Below are positions 19,169 through 28,850 of a DNA stretch of 49,961 nucleotides, in pieces. The stretch comes from Klebsiella pneumoniae (lineage in GTDB: Bacteria; Pseudomonadota; Gammaproteobacteria; Eutrophobiales; Eutrophobiaceae): NCBI GenBank assembly GCA_945878555.1, contig CAMDWI010000019.1:35001-84961 (forward strand), written 5' to 3'. How positions within the stretch are numbered: the first letter of the stretch is position 1; each line of letters opens with the position of its first letter. The notes below the pieces were generated by a model, which worked only from the letters and a program-made list of their open reading frames with translations, did no database searches and had not been told where the DNA came from. The position numbers and the translations under genes are program-made.

Positions 19169-20164
19169 ATGTCCAAACTGAAATTAAGCTTTGCCTGCGG
19201 ACCTTACGACAGGATGGAAGCACTTGCCTACAACCGCATCGAAGTGGAAGGTATTGATCTTAACTACCTTGAGATCCAGGCGCCCCGTGAAATCTTTGAT
19301 CGGATGGTTGGAGACAAGGCATTTGACATGTCGGAACTGTCATTGTCTGAACATGTCGAGATCAGTTCGCACGGGAACAGTCCGTTTGTGGCCCTGCCGG
19401 TTTTTCCTTCAAAGGCATTTCGTCACGGATTTATCTGCATAAACAAGAAGTCCGGAATCAAGAACCCGAAAGACCTGGCCGGCAAGCGTATCGGTGTGCC
19501 ACTTTATACGATGACTGCCGCAATCTGGATCCGTGGCGATCTGGAAAATATATATGGGGTAGACTTGTCCGGTGTGCAGTGGGTGCAGGGTGCCGTTGAG
19601 AAAGCCGGTTCACACGGTAAGCCACCCAAGCCGCCGAAGTTGTTAAAGCCGGTTAATATTGTCCAGAACACGTCGGACAAGTCCTTGTCGGACATGCTGC
19701 GGGACGGTGATATCGATGCCTTGCTCGGTTCACGTATGCCAGATTCCGTGCGGACTGATCCGGACAAGGTGACAAGACTGTTTCCGAATGCGCGTGAGGA
19801 AGAGAAACGTTATTACCGTGAATACAAGATCCACCCGATTATGCACACCGTTGCCATACGTCGCGAGATCTATGAACAGAACCGCTGGATCGCGACCAGT
19901 CTTTTCAAGGCATTTCTTGAGGCCCGAAAGTGGGCGATCGACAAGATGTACTTCTCTGCTGCACAGCGTTACATCCTGCCCTGGTTGTTTGATGACCTGC
20001 ACGAGATAGACGAGATCTTTGGCAAGGACTTGTGGGCGTATGGTGTGGAAGAAAATCGCCCCACGCTGGAGGCATTTGTGAAATATATGCAGCAGCAGGG
20101 CTTTATAGCAAACCAGATGCCGATTGAGGACCTGTTTGTGCCGATACACGGCAGAATAGAGTAA
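19169..20164 (+). CDS. 4,5-dihydroxyphthalate decarboxylase-like / periplasmic-binding-fold protein
   Basis: 331-aa protein with the type 2 periplasmic-binding fold of the Pht5 group (FACGPYDRMEALAYNRIEV at the start, then DMSELSLSEHV, then KDLAGKRIGVPLYTMTA). There is no signal peptide, which fits a cytoplasmic enzyme such as 4,5-dihydroxyphthalate decarboxylase rather than an ABC binding protein. The start at 19169 has AGGA about 8 bp upstream. Decarboxylation of a dihydroxylated aromatic acid is the family's known reaction; the actual substrate here is unknown. Confidence 0.78.
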   Translation: MSKLKLSFACGPYDRMEALAYNRIEVEGIDLNYLEIQAPREIFDRMVGDKAFDMSELSLSEHVEISSHGNSPFVALPVFPSKAFRHGFICINKKSGIKNPKDLAGKRIGVPLYTMTAAIWIRGDLENIYGVDLSGVQWVQGAVEKAGSHGKPPKPPKLLKPVNIVQNTSDKSLSDMLRDGDIDALLGSRMPDSVRTDPDKVTRLFPNAREEEKRYYREYKIHPIMHTVAIRREIYEQNRWIATSLFKAFLEARKWAIDKMYFSAAQRYILPWLFDDLHEIDEIFGKDLWAYGVEENRPTLEAFVKYMQQQGFIANQMPIEDLFVPIHGRIE

Positions 20165-20239
20165 TCCGAAATTACGGCGACCATACAGGGAAGCTCTTAT
20201 TCAGAGGTTCCAAAATTCATCTATCGGGAGGGAGCGGGT

Positions 20240-20896
20240 ATGTTCAGATCAATGGCGGTGAGTTCTGTCTATTCACTTATACTCGGCGGGTTATTCACGC
20301 TGACAACATTTGGCAGTATTGCCCAGGACGCGACTGCACCGACGTTTGAACAGGAAACAGCCAGCATTGCCGCAGCGTTGCAGTTAACTGAGGGTATGAC
20401 GGTAGCCGATGTCGGCGCTGGCGATGGTAAATACGCAGCCTTTCTGGCAGATACGGTGGGCAGTGCAGGGCGGGTTTATGCAACCGAAATTGAGCAGTCG
20501 AAGGTCGATGCGATCAGCAAGACGGTTGCCGGGAAATCCAGTGTCACGGTATTGCTGGGCAAGACGGAAAACACGGAATTACCGGAGCAATGTTGTGATC
20601 GGATACTGCTGCGCAGGGTGTTTCACCATATGCACCATCCCGAGCCTATGCTGAAGAGTCTGCTGGCATCATTGAAACCAGGTGGCATGATCATCGCAAT
20701 TGATTTTCTGCCACGGCATGATATGTCCAACCAGGACGGCACACCGGATGATCATGAGCATGGTACCTCTGTAGAAAAACTGACCGAACATTTTACTGCC
20801 GCCGGGTTTGAGCTGGTCAACCAGGTTGATAACTGGCCGAGCCGGAAAGAACACGGCAAGAGCATAGATTACGCGGTGTTGTATCGTCGACCATAG
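20240..20896 (+). CDS. Exported class I SAM-methyltransferase-fold protein
   Basis: 218 aa with a strong signal peptide (cleavage probably after residue 28, GSIAQ). The complete methyltransferase core follows: motif I VADVGAGDGKYAAFLA, acidic strand-2 end YATEIEQSK, and RRVFHHMHHPE after strand 4. SAM is a cytoplasmic cofactor, so an exported enzyme of this fold is puzzling. It may bind another ligand or be retained on the cytoplasmic side. A strong ribosome binding site GGGAGGGAG precedes the ATG. It lies 38 bp before the TauD-like gene. Confidence 0.82.
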   Translation: MFRSMAVSSVYSLILGGLFTLTTFGSIAQDATAPTFEQETASIAAALQLTEGMTVADVGAGDGKYAAFLADTVGSAGRVYATEIEQSKVDAISKTVAGKSSVTVLLGKTENTELPEQCCDRILLRRVFHHMHHPEPMLKSLLASLKPGGMIIAIDFLPRHDMSNQDGTPDDHEHGTSVEKLTEHFTAAGFELVNQVDNWPSRKEHGKSIDYAVLYRRP

Positions 20897-20934
20897 TCTC
20901 TTTCATTAACATTTGAAAGTAGGTTCAGTTTACG

Positions 20935-21870
20935 ATGTGCGCAGCTGATGTAGTCCCGGATAATTCTGAACCGGTAGTCGTCCGATGCCAGCGGACAATT
21001 GGCGCGGAGATTCGCGGTGTTGATTTGGCTCGCCCGTTGTCCGACAAGCAATTCGACGTTATCTACAATACCCTGCTCGAAAACAAGGTCATATTTTTTC
21101 GCGAACAACATATCACGGCAGAACAACAGATAGACTTTGCCAAACGGTTTGGCCCACTTGAACAGAATCCATTCCGTCCACAGCGGGAAGACATTCCTGA
21201 ATTACAGATTATAAAAAATGACAAGGACCATCCGGTGCTGTCTACAGATGTCTGGCATGCAGACCTGACTTTTCGTGAGTACCCGACCAAGTTTACCGTG
21301 CTGCGCTGCTTGCAGATGCCGGAACGCGGGGGCGATACGATGTGGGCCGATATGTGTGCAGCCTATGATGGCCTCAGTCCAAAGCTGAAGGAGTTTATCT
21401 GCGGTCTTACTGCGACCCATGATTTCAAGAACTTCCGTGTGCTCTACAAGGGGGATGCTGAAAAACGGGCGCAGTTACTGCAGATGGAAGAAATGTTTCC
21501 TAACCTGTCGCATCCGGTGGTTATTAATCACCCGGAGACTGGTCAACGCGTGCTCTACGTCAATCGTCAGTTTACGCTGCGTATTGATGGTATGTCAGAG
21601 CTTGAAAGTCGGAACATACTGGAGATTCTCTATCATCAGTCGAGTATCCCGGAGTATCAGTTTCGCCTGACCTGGCAACCCGGTACACTCGCTGTATGGG
21701 ACAACCGTCATTGTCAGCATTATGCCGTGAATGATTATTATCCCTACCCGCGTCACATGGAGCGGGTTGCTGTTGCGGGGGATATCAGACCGGCATTTGA
21801 GCTGAACACCCAACCCGCTGCAGACTACACTTCGATTGCCCGTGTCCACGCCCATGAAGGGTTGCATTGA
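20935..21870 (+). CDS. TauD/TfdA-family Fe(II)/2-oxoglutarate dioxygenase
   Basis: 311-aa dioxygenase that couples 2-oxoglutarate decarboxylation to hydroxylation of a substrate, often cleaving a C-S or C-O bond. The iron triad is visible: H108 and D110 (WHADLTF) and H262 (WDNRHCQHYAVNDY). The 2-oxoglutarate-binding Arg is R277 in RHMERV. In this catabolic setting it resembles 2,4-D or alkyl sulfate type oxygenases, but the substrate cannot be read from sequence. It probably belongs to one unit with the aldolase, Pht5-like and transporter genes. Confidence 0.9.
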   Translation: MCAADVVPDNSEPVVVRCQRTIGAEIRGVDLARPLSDKQFDVIYNTLLENKVIFFREQHITAEQQIDFAKRFGPLEQNPFRPQREDIPELQIIKNDKDHPVLSTDVWHADLTFREYPTKFTVLRCLQMPERGGDTMWADMCAAYDGLSPKLKEFICGLTATHDFKNFRVLYKGDAEKRAQLLQMEEMFPNLSHPVVINHPETGQRVLYVNRQFTLRIDGMSELESRNILEILYHQSSIPEYQFRLTWQPGTLAVWDNRHCQHYAVNDYYPYPRHMERVAVAGDIRPAFELNTQPAADYTSIARVHAHEGLH

Positions 21871-21997
21871 TAACTAACCACACATGTCCGGGGTAGATGC
21901 GATTTTCTTTACGCTTTTTTTACGGACAGAAATACGTTTGCATTTATTCGTCAATCTATCGTAACCTTATCCGGATAAAGACCAGAGGGGAGTTGTA

Positions 21998-22975
21998 ATG
22001 AAAAAAATAATGACGTTGTGCACTGCGTTATTAGTTCTGTTAACGGGTTGCAGCCAGCAGTCCAGCGGTACATTCCCTGAAGATAATATACAGATGGTCA
22101 TACCCTATGGTCCCGGCGGAGGATTTGATACGACTGTTCGTGTGTTTGCCCCGTTTTTTGCCAAACATCTCGGGGGAGGGATCACGGTATTGCCAGAGAA
22201 TATACCTGGTACCGGTGGTCGTCGTGGCACAGCTACCGTATTCCGTGCAAAACCGGATGGATATACATTGGGAATTTTCAACCTGCCGGGGCTGGTTTTG
22301 CCGAGCGTTCTGGGTGAAAAAATTGACTATGAACTGCGCGAAATGAGCTGGATAGGCCGTGTAGAATCCCAGGATTATGTCCTTCTGGTGCAGGCGGGGT
22401 CTCCAATCAATACCTTGCAGGACTTGCAGGCACAGGAAAAGATTACGTTTGTCTCGATCGGATACGGGACGACAGTATTGGCTGCTATACAGGTTATGGC
22501 AGAACAAATGGGGTTGATGGAAAAAAATCCGACGTTTTTGACCGGATATGAAGGTACGACCGATCAACTCGTGGCCCTGGTTCGGGGGGATGGTAATGCT
22601 ACCTTGTCACCTGTTTCAACTGCCATGCAGTATATCCAGTCTGGCAACCTGAAGGCGCTCGCTGTGACTGGTACAGCACGAAGCAAACATCTGCCAGACG
22701 TCGCAACGTTCACCGAACTTGGTTATCCGGATCTGGCTCCATTGAATGTACAGCGTTCGATCGCCGGGCCTCCCGGTATGGATCCAGCCTTGCTTAGCCA
22801 GCTCAGGTCTGCCTTTGACAAGGCGATGACCGATCCTGAATTTATCGCTGCAGCGACCAAGGCACAGATGGATGTTGCCCCGCTGAACGGTGATCAGGCC
22901 GCTGCGGCTATTATTGAAAACTTTACCTATTATGAGAAGTTCAAGGCCAATTTAAGCAACCCGAACCAGCAGTAA
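21998..22975 (+). CDS. Tripartite tricarboxylate transporter substrate-binding lipoprotein (TctC family)
   Basis: 325-aa extracytoplasmic solute-binding protein. The lipobox LTGC places the lipidated Cys at residue 18, so it is membrane-anchored rather than free as most TctC proteins are. Family motifs are MVIPYGPGGGFDTTVR and ENIPGTGGRRGTATVFRAKPDGYTLG. It delivers an organic acid to the TctAB membrane pair encoded next. AGAGGGGAG gives a strong ribosome binding site. Confidence 0.92.
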   Translation: MKKIMTLCTALLVLLTGCSQQSSGTFPEDNIQMVIPYGPGGGFDTTVRVFAPFFAKHLGGGITVLPENIPGTGGRRGTATVFRAKPDGYTLGIFNLPGLVLPSVLGEKIDYELREMSWIGRVESQDYVLLVQAGSPINTLQDLQAQEKITFVSIGYGTTVLAAIQVMAEQMGLMEKNPTFLTGYEGTTDQLVALVRGDGNATLSPVSTAMQYIQSGNLKALAVTGTARSKHLPDVATFTELGYPDLAPLNVQRSIAGPPGMDPALLSQLRSAFDKAMTDPEFIAAATKAQMDVAPLNGDQAAAAIIENFTYYEKFKANLSNPNQQ

Positions 22976-22997
22976 ACCACAAGGTTGGTAAAAAATA

Positions 22998-24494
22998 ATG
23001 TTTGATTCAGTACTGATAGCATTCAGCTACCTGTTCAGTGATGCCATAAACCTGTTTTATCTGACCTTAGGCGTAACCGTCGGCATAATCTTCGGTATTA
23101 TTCCAGGACTCGGCGGTGCTACTGCTATTGCATTGCTGCTACCGCTGACGTTTGGAATGGCACCGGAACAGGCAATTATCCTGATGGGCGGCGTGATGGG
23201 TGCTGTCACCGCAGGGGGTGCTGTGACGGCCATTCTGTTGAATACACCTGGAACCGCACCGAATGCAGCAACCTGCTTCGACGGTTACCCATTGACCAAA
23301 ATGGGCAAGGCTGGCATGGCCATCGGTGCGGCGGCAACATCACACGCGATAGGCGGTTTGTTCGGTTTGTTTACCCTGATACTTGTCTTGCCAGTAGCTA
23401 AAACGATAGTACTCTGGTTTGGTCCGCCGGCTTTTTTCATGTTGGCATTGCTGGGTTTGACTTCGTTGACAGTCTCAAGTGGAAACATGTTGCGCGGTCT
23501 GGTGGCGGCCTGTCTGGGACTATTTATTGGTTTTGTCGGTTATGACGAGATAGGTGGAACGGAGCGCTATACAGCGGGTGTGGATTATTTATGGGATGGC
23601 CTCGGTATAGTGCCAGTGCTGATAGGATTATTCGCGATCGCCGAAATGATGGCGTTGTTCGTAAAAGGCGGTAGCATTACTGAGCCGGGAACCGAGATGA
23701 ACGTCCGGTTTACCGACACACTGGACGGTGTGAAGGCATCCTTGAAAAATATCAAGACACTCCTTAGCGGATCCGTGATTGGGACTATTATCGGTGCAAT
23801 TCCTGGAGTGGGTGGTGTTGTTGCTGCATTTCTGTCCTATTCATTCGCCGTTCAGATCAGTAAAGACAAGAGCCAATTTGGCAAGGGAGATATTCGTGGC
23901 GTGATCGCGCCGGAGGCGGCCAATTGTTCCAAGGATGGCGGCGGTCTGATACCCACACTCGCATTTGGTGTGCCAGGCAGTGCGGAGATGGCCCTGTTTC
24001 TTGGTGTATTAATCCTGCATGGATTGAATCCCGGACCCATGTTATTAATCGAGCGTGAATATACCATTTTCGTTCTGGTGCTCGCGTTGCTGGCGGCGAT
24101 TATGTTAAGTGCAGTATTTATCTGCATTGCGGCCTATTATCTGGTCAGGATTGCCTATATCGATTCCTCCATCCTGATCCCGTCGGTGATAGCCGTTTCA
24201 CTGGTAGGTGCCTACGCAGTACATAACACGATCGGGGATGTCTTCGCTGCCGCATTTTTCGGGTTGCTGGGTTACTTGATGATACGGTTTGATTATCCCC
24301 GAATTACCCTGGTCATCGCGTTGGTACTTTGCTCATTGATGGAAAAAAATTACACCCAGTCTATGATCATGTTTGAAGGAGACTGGACCGGCTTCTTCAG
24401 GGACAACACCTCGCTGGTGCTCTTTTCATGTTCGGTCATTGCATTGTCGATACCGTTTATCCAGTTAATTCTCAACAAACGGAAGCCACAATAA
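22998..24494 (+). CDS. Tripartite tricarboxylate transporter large permease (TctA family)
   Basis: 498-aa inner-membrane protein with about twelve helices. The conserved family segment PGLGGATAIALLLPLTFGM (near residue 36) is followed by ILLNTPGTAPNAATCFDGYP, and a second copy-like segment IPGVGGVVAAFLSY near residue 270. It forms the sodium- or proton-driven import channel with TctB and TctC. It starts 22 bp after tctC, and its stop overlaps the tctB start. Confidence 0.94.
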   Translation: MFDSVLIAFSYLFSDAINLFYLTLGVTVGIIFGIIPGLGGATAIALLLPLTFGMAPEQAIILMGGVMGAVTAGGAVTAILLNTPGTAPNAATCFDGYPLTKMGKAGMAIGAAATSHAIGGLFGLFTLILVLPVAKTIVLWFGPPAFFMLALLGLTSLTVSSGNMLRGLVAACLGLFIGFVGYDEIGGTERYTAGVDYLWDGLGIVPVLIGLFAIAEMMALFVKGGSITEPGTEMNVRFTDTLDGVKASLKNIKTLLSGSVIGTIIGAIPGVGGVVAAFLSYSFAVQISKDKSQFGKGDIRGVIAPEAANCSKDGGGLIPTLAFGVPGSAEMALFLGVLILHGLNPGPMLLIEREYTIFVLVLALLAAIMLSAVFICIAAYYLVRIAYIDSSILIPSVIAVSLVGAYAVHNTIGDVFAAAFFGLLGYLMIRFDYPRITLVIALVLCSLMEKNYTQSMIMFEGDWTGFFRDNTSLVLFSCSVIALSIPFIQLILNKRKPQ

Positions 24495-24970
24495 TGGAAG
24501 GTTCCAGTACGGTAGTAAAACCAGGAACGGCGGCAGTTGTTGCAGCTATTATCCTGCTTGTCGCAATTGCATTACTGGTCGCTGCATATGATTTCCCCGG
24601 CGGCAGTGGCGTATTTCCACGGTTTGCTGGCTGGATTTTTGTTGTACTTAGTGCGATGGAGGTGATTTCCCAGGTCAAGGTATTGATGTCTACGCCAGGC
24701 AGCGCCCGGTCTTCGGGGGCACTTCCCAGTGAAAACACCTTGAAAGAAATCAAGGGCTTTCTCTGGATAGTCTTTTTTCTGGTTGTGCTATACCTGACCG
24801 GATTTCTTATTGGTATACCACTGTATATTTTTGCGTTTTTACGCCTTGCTGCGGGTAAGACGTACAGGCAATGCACAATCATGGCGTTGTCAGCCACAGT
24901 ATTTGTCTACGTGTTGTTTATATTGCTGCTCGAATACAGGCTCTATCCAGGCGTATTATTCGGGGCTTAG
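24494..24970 (+). CDS. Tripartite tricarboxylate transporter small permease (TctB family)
   Basis: 158-aa protein with four hydrophobic helices (about residues 10-32, 41-58, 88-112 and 125-150), the layout of TctB. The start at 24494 overlaps the tctA stop (TAATG). The order TctC-TctA-TctB is less usual than C-B-A. No clear terminator follows. Confidence 0.88.
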   Translation: MEGSSTVVKPGTAAVVAAIILLVAIALLVAAYDFPGGSGVFPRFAGWIFVVLSAMEVISQVKVLMSTPGSARSSGALPSENTLKEIKGFLWIVFFLVVLYLTGFLIGIPLYIFAFLRLAAGKTYRQCTIMALSATVFVYVLFILLLEYRLYPGVLFGA

Positions 24971-25260
24971 GCCAGGCAGAGATTCGGATAACTTCACTCG
25001 CGCCAGTCTTTCGAAACTAATTATATTTGTGAAAGGTGCATCGGCATCAAAGTTTTGTTGTGTTGCACAATAAATCCGCTGTTGTTTTGAGTACATTATC
25101 GTTGTAAGCTAGATACACAAGTCCCCTCTGTTGCAAGATTTCAATCCAGATTATTTGAAATGGTTTGTTATTTTTTTGCAGGTGGGCGTAGTCACTGACA
25201 GCCTGGTTATGACGAACAATCTGGCCTGTCATGGAATATCAATAATCCCTGGGGGTAAAA
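24971..25260. other. 290-bp intergenic region before the TonB receptor
   Basis: No coding region, hairpin terminator or known riboswitch motif is evident. It is AT-rich compared with its flanks and probably carries the promoter of the TonB receptor gene. I could not place -35 and -10 boxes with acceptable spacing. Confidence 0.4.
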
Positions 25261-27930
25261 GTGAAGAAGACAAATCAGTTAAACAATTTCCGTAGAACAG
25301 CGGTATCAACATCGATTCTTTCCGCAGTTGCTGGTGTCGTAGCAATTGCTGCCGTGAATACACCGGTGTATGCCCAGTCCGCACTGGAAGAGATCGTAGT
25401 AACTGCCCAGCGCAGAAGCCAGTCGATGCAGGATGTACCAATTTCTCTTGAGGCGGTTACCGGTGACATGTTGCAGAAGCAGGGTTACCGCGCGCTGGAT
25501 GAACTGGCGCTGTTTACACCGACCGTTATAGTCGAGCCCGAGCATCTGCGTCCGAGTATGTCGGTACGTGGTCTCGGTGCGGCAACAACCGATGCTTTCT
25601 CTGTTGAGCAGTCAACGCCTATCTTTCTGGACGGCGTACACTATGCACGTACCTCAATGATTAAATTGTCGTTCCTGGACGTACAGCAGGTTGAAATCCT
25701 GAAGGGACCCCAGCCGGTTTACTTCGGCCAGAATGCAATCGCGGGTGCGTTTAACATCACCTCGCGCAAGCCTACTCCGGAAACGGAAGGTTATGTTGAT
25801 ATGAGCGTTGGTAGTTTTGGCACTAAAGTCGCTGAAGCTGCAATTGGTGGACCGATTAACGATACCTGGGGCTATCGTGTCGCCGGCAAATATGATTCCT
25901 CAGATGGTTATCTGCGAGATATTGTCAGCGATGCCAAGTTCCCCAGCTATGAGAATCTTGCTGGCCGTGTCATGTTGCAATGGAAGCCAAATGAGGCGTT
26001 CCAGGCAACTGCGAAACTGGATATAGCAGACCTGGATAAAGGTGCAGAAGGCACTGGCGTATGTATCATATCAAGTGCAACTGAACAACAGACCGGGTCT
26101 GTTACGTTCGAGAATCAGGCCGTATGGATAGACCCGCCACTCGGTGTGTCCGATCAACACGGAATTCCGTTCAAGCCGCTGGTCGATTGTGAAGACCATA
26201 CCAATCAGGGGCGTTCCGGTAGCGGTCCGTTCTATGCACCGGATGGCAGTTATCTGGAAAATGGAAGTCGTAACGCGATCGATGTGCGTGAGGCAGGCAA
26301 CCAGTTGTTCCAGGACATGTTCGGTGTCAATATGACCGACGGTTTCGAGAAACTGACGCCGTGGAGTACCTACCTCGACCTCCGGTATGAACTGGACAAT
26401 GGTATCGTGCTGAGCTCGCTGAGTTCCTATGACGAATACGAGCGTGTGACCAACCGTGAAAATCGCTATTCACTGATGGTGGCAAACGTACAGTACCGCG
26501 ACCATGATTTCCGCGCCTATAGCCAGGAATTGCGTATCTCCTCTGCGGAAGGCGGCGACTGGACCTGGATGGCCGGCCTGTATCTGCAGGATATCGATGA
26601 AGAGTCTGTGTTCCTGGGAATTCGCGGTAATACCGATCAGCCTATCCGTGTGAAAAACTATGAGGGTACCGGCCTGTGGCGTAGTGCGTTTGCCAATATC
26701 TCCTATGATGCACTGTTGGATGGCAAACTGAGCATCAGTGTTGGTGCGCGTTATGCGAACGTTGAGAAGGAAACCAAAATTACCGGGTATTATGACACCT
26801 GGATTATGGCCGACCCGGTCACTGGCGCCGCTACGACGCTGCCATACGGATGTCGTACTACAACCGGATGCCCCGGCTTCAACTCTTTGACCGGTTATTG
26901 GCAGGGTGCTACTGCGGTTGGTTATACAACTACCAATCTTCCGATTAATTCCCCATTGATACCTTTGGCTTCAAGGGCACCGATGTGGGACGGCGTTGAT
27001 CAGGCACCGGGCGTGGCAAATTCGACTGAACTGGATCCGCAGATTGTCATCAGCTTCCGCCCTAATGATGAGCACACGACCTATGTGAAGTATGTGGAAT
27101 CATTCAAGGCCGGTGGTGCGGACGGCAGTCTTGCAACCTTCCCGACCATACGTCACCCAGGCGATCCTGCCATCATACCGGGTGGTTCGGCATCCTCGGC
27201 GTTTGAATTCAAACCGGAATACGCCTACCACTGGGAAATAGGTGCCAAGGGCAACCTGTTTGACGGAACCATGCGTTATGACATCTCTGCGTTCGATACG
27301 AAGATCAAGGACCTGCAGATTGGTACGACACAGGCATTAGCCAATAACTCGTTTATTTCATTCGGTAACGCGGGTGAGCAACGGGTGAAGGGTATTGAAT
27401 TTGCTGTCGATTATGCTGCAACCGACAATCTGACGCTGAATCTTGGTGGCGTGCTGATGGACAACACGATGGTAGACTTCCTGTCCACCTGTACCGAGGT
27501 CGAGGAACAGAACCCGGCAGAGTCGGGCTGTGATGTTGTCAATTCGACTATTGATCGTAGCGGTGAGCGCGGTGCGAATGCACCTGTCTGGAAGTTTGTG
27601 CTGAACGCCGACTATGAGGTTCCGGTCTGGACGAACTATCTGCTCGGACTGAATGCGCAGGGCTTCATCTCGGATGGTTATATCACCGACAATACCGGCT
27701 TTAGCAAGGACATCATGATGGATGATAATGAAGATCTGTCACTCAATGCCGGTATCAGTGATGCCGAGAAAAACTGGACCTGGTCGGTTTACGCACGTAA
27801 TCTGCTGCACCCGCGTACCAGCTATTTCCCGGAAAACGACATAGACCCGCAGCCTTTCAGGTCGATAAACCTGGATACCAAGCATTTTGCATCGTACGGT
27901 ATAAAGTTCCGGTACAACTTCGGAAACTGA
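25261..27930 (+). CDS. TonB-dependent outer-membrane receptor
   Basis: 889-aa receptor. The signal peptide ends near residue 38 (VYAQ) and a TonB box-like EIVVTA follows at 44-49. The plug domain has DVPISLEAVTGDML, PSMSVRGLGA, and QVEILKGPQPVYFGQNAIAGAFNI. The rest is a long beta-barrel ending in the aromatic-rich YGIKFRYNFGN. The start is GTG at 25261 with GGGGG ten bases upstream. It should import a large or scarce substrate across the outer membrane. The split amidohydrolase directly downstream suggests an amide-containing ligand, but that is inference. Confidence 0.93.
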   Translation: MKKTNQLNNFRRTAVSTSILSAVAGVVAIAAVNTPVYAQSALEEIVVTAQRRSQSMQDVPISLEAVTGDMLQKQGYRALDELALFTPTVIVEPEHLRPSMSVRGLGAATTDAFSVEQSTPIFLDGVHYARTSMIKLSFLDVQQVEILKGPQPVYFGQNAIAGAFNITSRKPTPETEGYVDMSVGSFGTKVAEAAIGGPINDTWGYRVAGKYDSSDGYLRDIVSDAKFPSYENLAGRVMLQWKPNEAFQATAKLDIADLDKGAEGTGVCIISSATEQQTGSVTFENQAVWIDPPLGVSDQHGIPFKPLVDCEDHTNQGRSGSGPFYAPDGSYLENGSRNAIDVREAGNQLFQDMFGVNMTDGFEKLTPWSTYLDLRYELDNGIVLSSLSSYDEYERVTNRENRYSLMVANVQYRDHDFRAYSQELRISSAEGGDWTWMAGLYLQDIDEESVFLGIRGNTDQPIRVKNYEGTGLWRSAFANISYDALLDGKLSISVGARYANVEKETKITGYYDTWIMADPVTGAATTLPYGCRTTTGCPGFNSLTGYWQGATAVGYTTTNLPINSPLIPLASRAPMWDGVDQAPGVANSTELDPQIVISFRPNDEHTTYVKYVESFKAGGADGSLATFPTIRHPGDPAIIPGGSASSAFEFKPEYAYHWEIGAKGNLFDGTMRYDISAFDTKIKDLQIGTTQALANNSFISFGNAGEQRVKGIEFAVDYAATDNLTLNLGGVLMDNTMVDFLSTCTEVEEQNPAESGCDVVNSTIDRSGERGANAPVWKFVLNADYEVPVWTNYLLGLNAQGFISDGYITDNTGFSKDIMMDDNEDLSLNAGISDAEKNWTWSVYARNLLHPRTSYFPENDIDPQPFRSINLDTKHFASYGIKFRYNFGN

Positions 27931-27956
27931 TAGTAAACAATGTAGCATGAGTGGCG

Positions 27957-27994
27957 AAGGCCCGATCCGGAACTGATCGGGCCTTTGTTTTTTT
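27957..27994 (+). terminator. Intrinsic terminator after the TonB receptor
   Basis: Perfect 11-bp stem AAGGCCCGATC / GATCGGGCCTT with a 7-nt loop, followed by TGTTTTTTTT. Confidence 0.93.
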
Positions 27995-28055
27995 GCTATA
28001 TTTAAGTAGTCGTCTGGACAGAATTTTTAATAAACCAATGCAGTAAGGGGGTAAT

Positions 28056-28814
28056 ATGATAAACAAGCTGGTGATTTCACCATTACTGGTGCTGACAGTC
28101 ACTGTCTTCGCCTTGTTCGCGCAGGGGGTCTCGGCCCAGAGCCTGCCCGACATCCTGGTTAACTATCCTGAGTTAATCGTCCATAACGCCAAGATCATTA
28201 CAATGGATGACGAGGCGTATAACAGCAATCCCGGCACAATCGCACAGGCGATGGCAGTACGCGATGGCAAGATCCTGAAGATAGGTAGCGACAAGGACAT
28301 ACTTGCACTGAAAGGCCCGAAAACAACTGTAATGGACCTGAAAGGTAAGACCGTCATCCCGGGTATCGTCAATAATCACCACCATCCGCAGGGGTCGATG
28401 GAAGAGATCGCCCGTGAGATGTTTAATCTGCCAGGTGCACTGGTTGGCTACTATATCAATCTGGTTGTAGGCAAGAACGTCGAAGAAACGATGGCGAAAG
28501 TAGCGAAAGCAGTTGGTGCCTTGCAGGAACGCGAGAAAGTGGATCCTGCCGCCTGGATCGGTGTCGAGTTATTCCCGAACGGTGAAGAGTTCCCCGACCT
28601 GGGTTCCGTGTCATTCCTGATGAGCGCACCGAAAGAAGGCGATGCACCCATTGGCACTGATGAGTTGAGCGAGATCATCCCGGAGAATCCGGCCGTACTG
28701 ATGAGTGGTGGTGGTATCCACATCAGCGACAAGGATCCCGGTGTCTGGTATCACGTGACCAAGGCAGAAAACGGTGACCCGATCATCGAAGAGCTTTTCA
28801 CATTTGAGTTTTAA
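28056..28814 (+). CDS. Exported amidohydrolase, N-terminal half (split YtcJ-like enzyme)
   Basis: 252 aa. A signal peptide (cleavage near VSAQ, residue 28) is followed by the N-terminal part of a YtcJ-type amidohydrolase. This comprises the beta-sandwich segment (IVHNAKIITMDD, GTIAQAMAVRDGKIL), then the metal-site H-x-H in NNHHHPQG (108-110). The chain stops at about one third of the usual enzyme. The intact paralogue at 47135-49045 aligns well over this part (SPGTIAQAIAVRD, THGHPTD). The stop is TAA, and the second half begins 36 nt later in the same frame. A functional enzyme would need both chains. Confidence 0.88.
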   Translation: MINKLVISPLLVLTVTVFALFAQGVSAQSLPDILVNYPELIVHNAKIITMDDEAYNSNPGTIAQAMAVRDGKILKIGSDKDILALKGPKTTVMDLKGKTVIPGIVNNHHHPQGSMEEIAREMFNLPGALVGYYINLVVGKNVEETMAKVAKAVGALQEREKVDPAAWIGVELFPNGEEFPDLGSVSFLMSAPKEGDAPIGTDELSEIIPENPAVLMSGGGIHISDKDPGVWYHVTKAENGDPIIEELFTFEF

Positions 28815-28850
28815 GCCCGCATACATGGCCGCTTGAAAGGAGTTATGAAA

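Noticed and set aside
28812..28850. Simple nonsense mutation or sequencing error dividing the amidohydrolase
   Set aside because: The halves are in frame, but the second has a well-spaced ribosome binding site and a full signal peptide that the intact paralogue lacks, so a real split is more likely. Not fully excluded.
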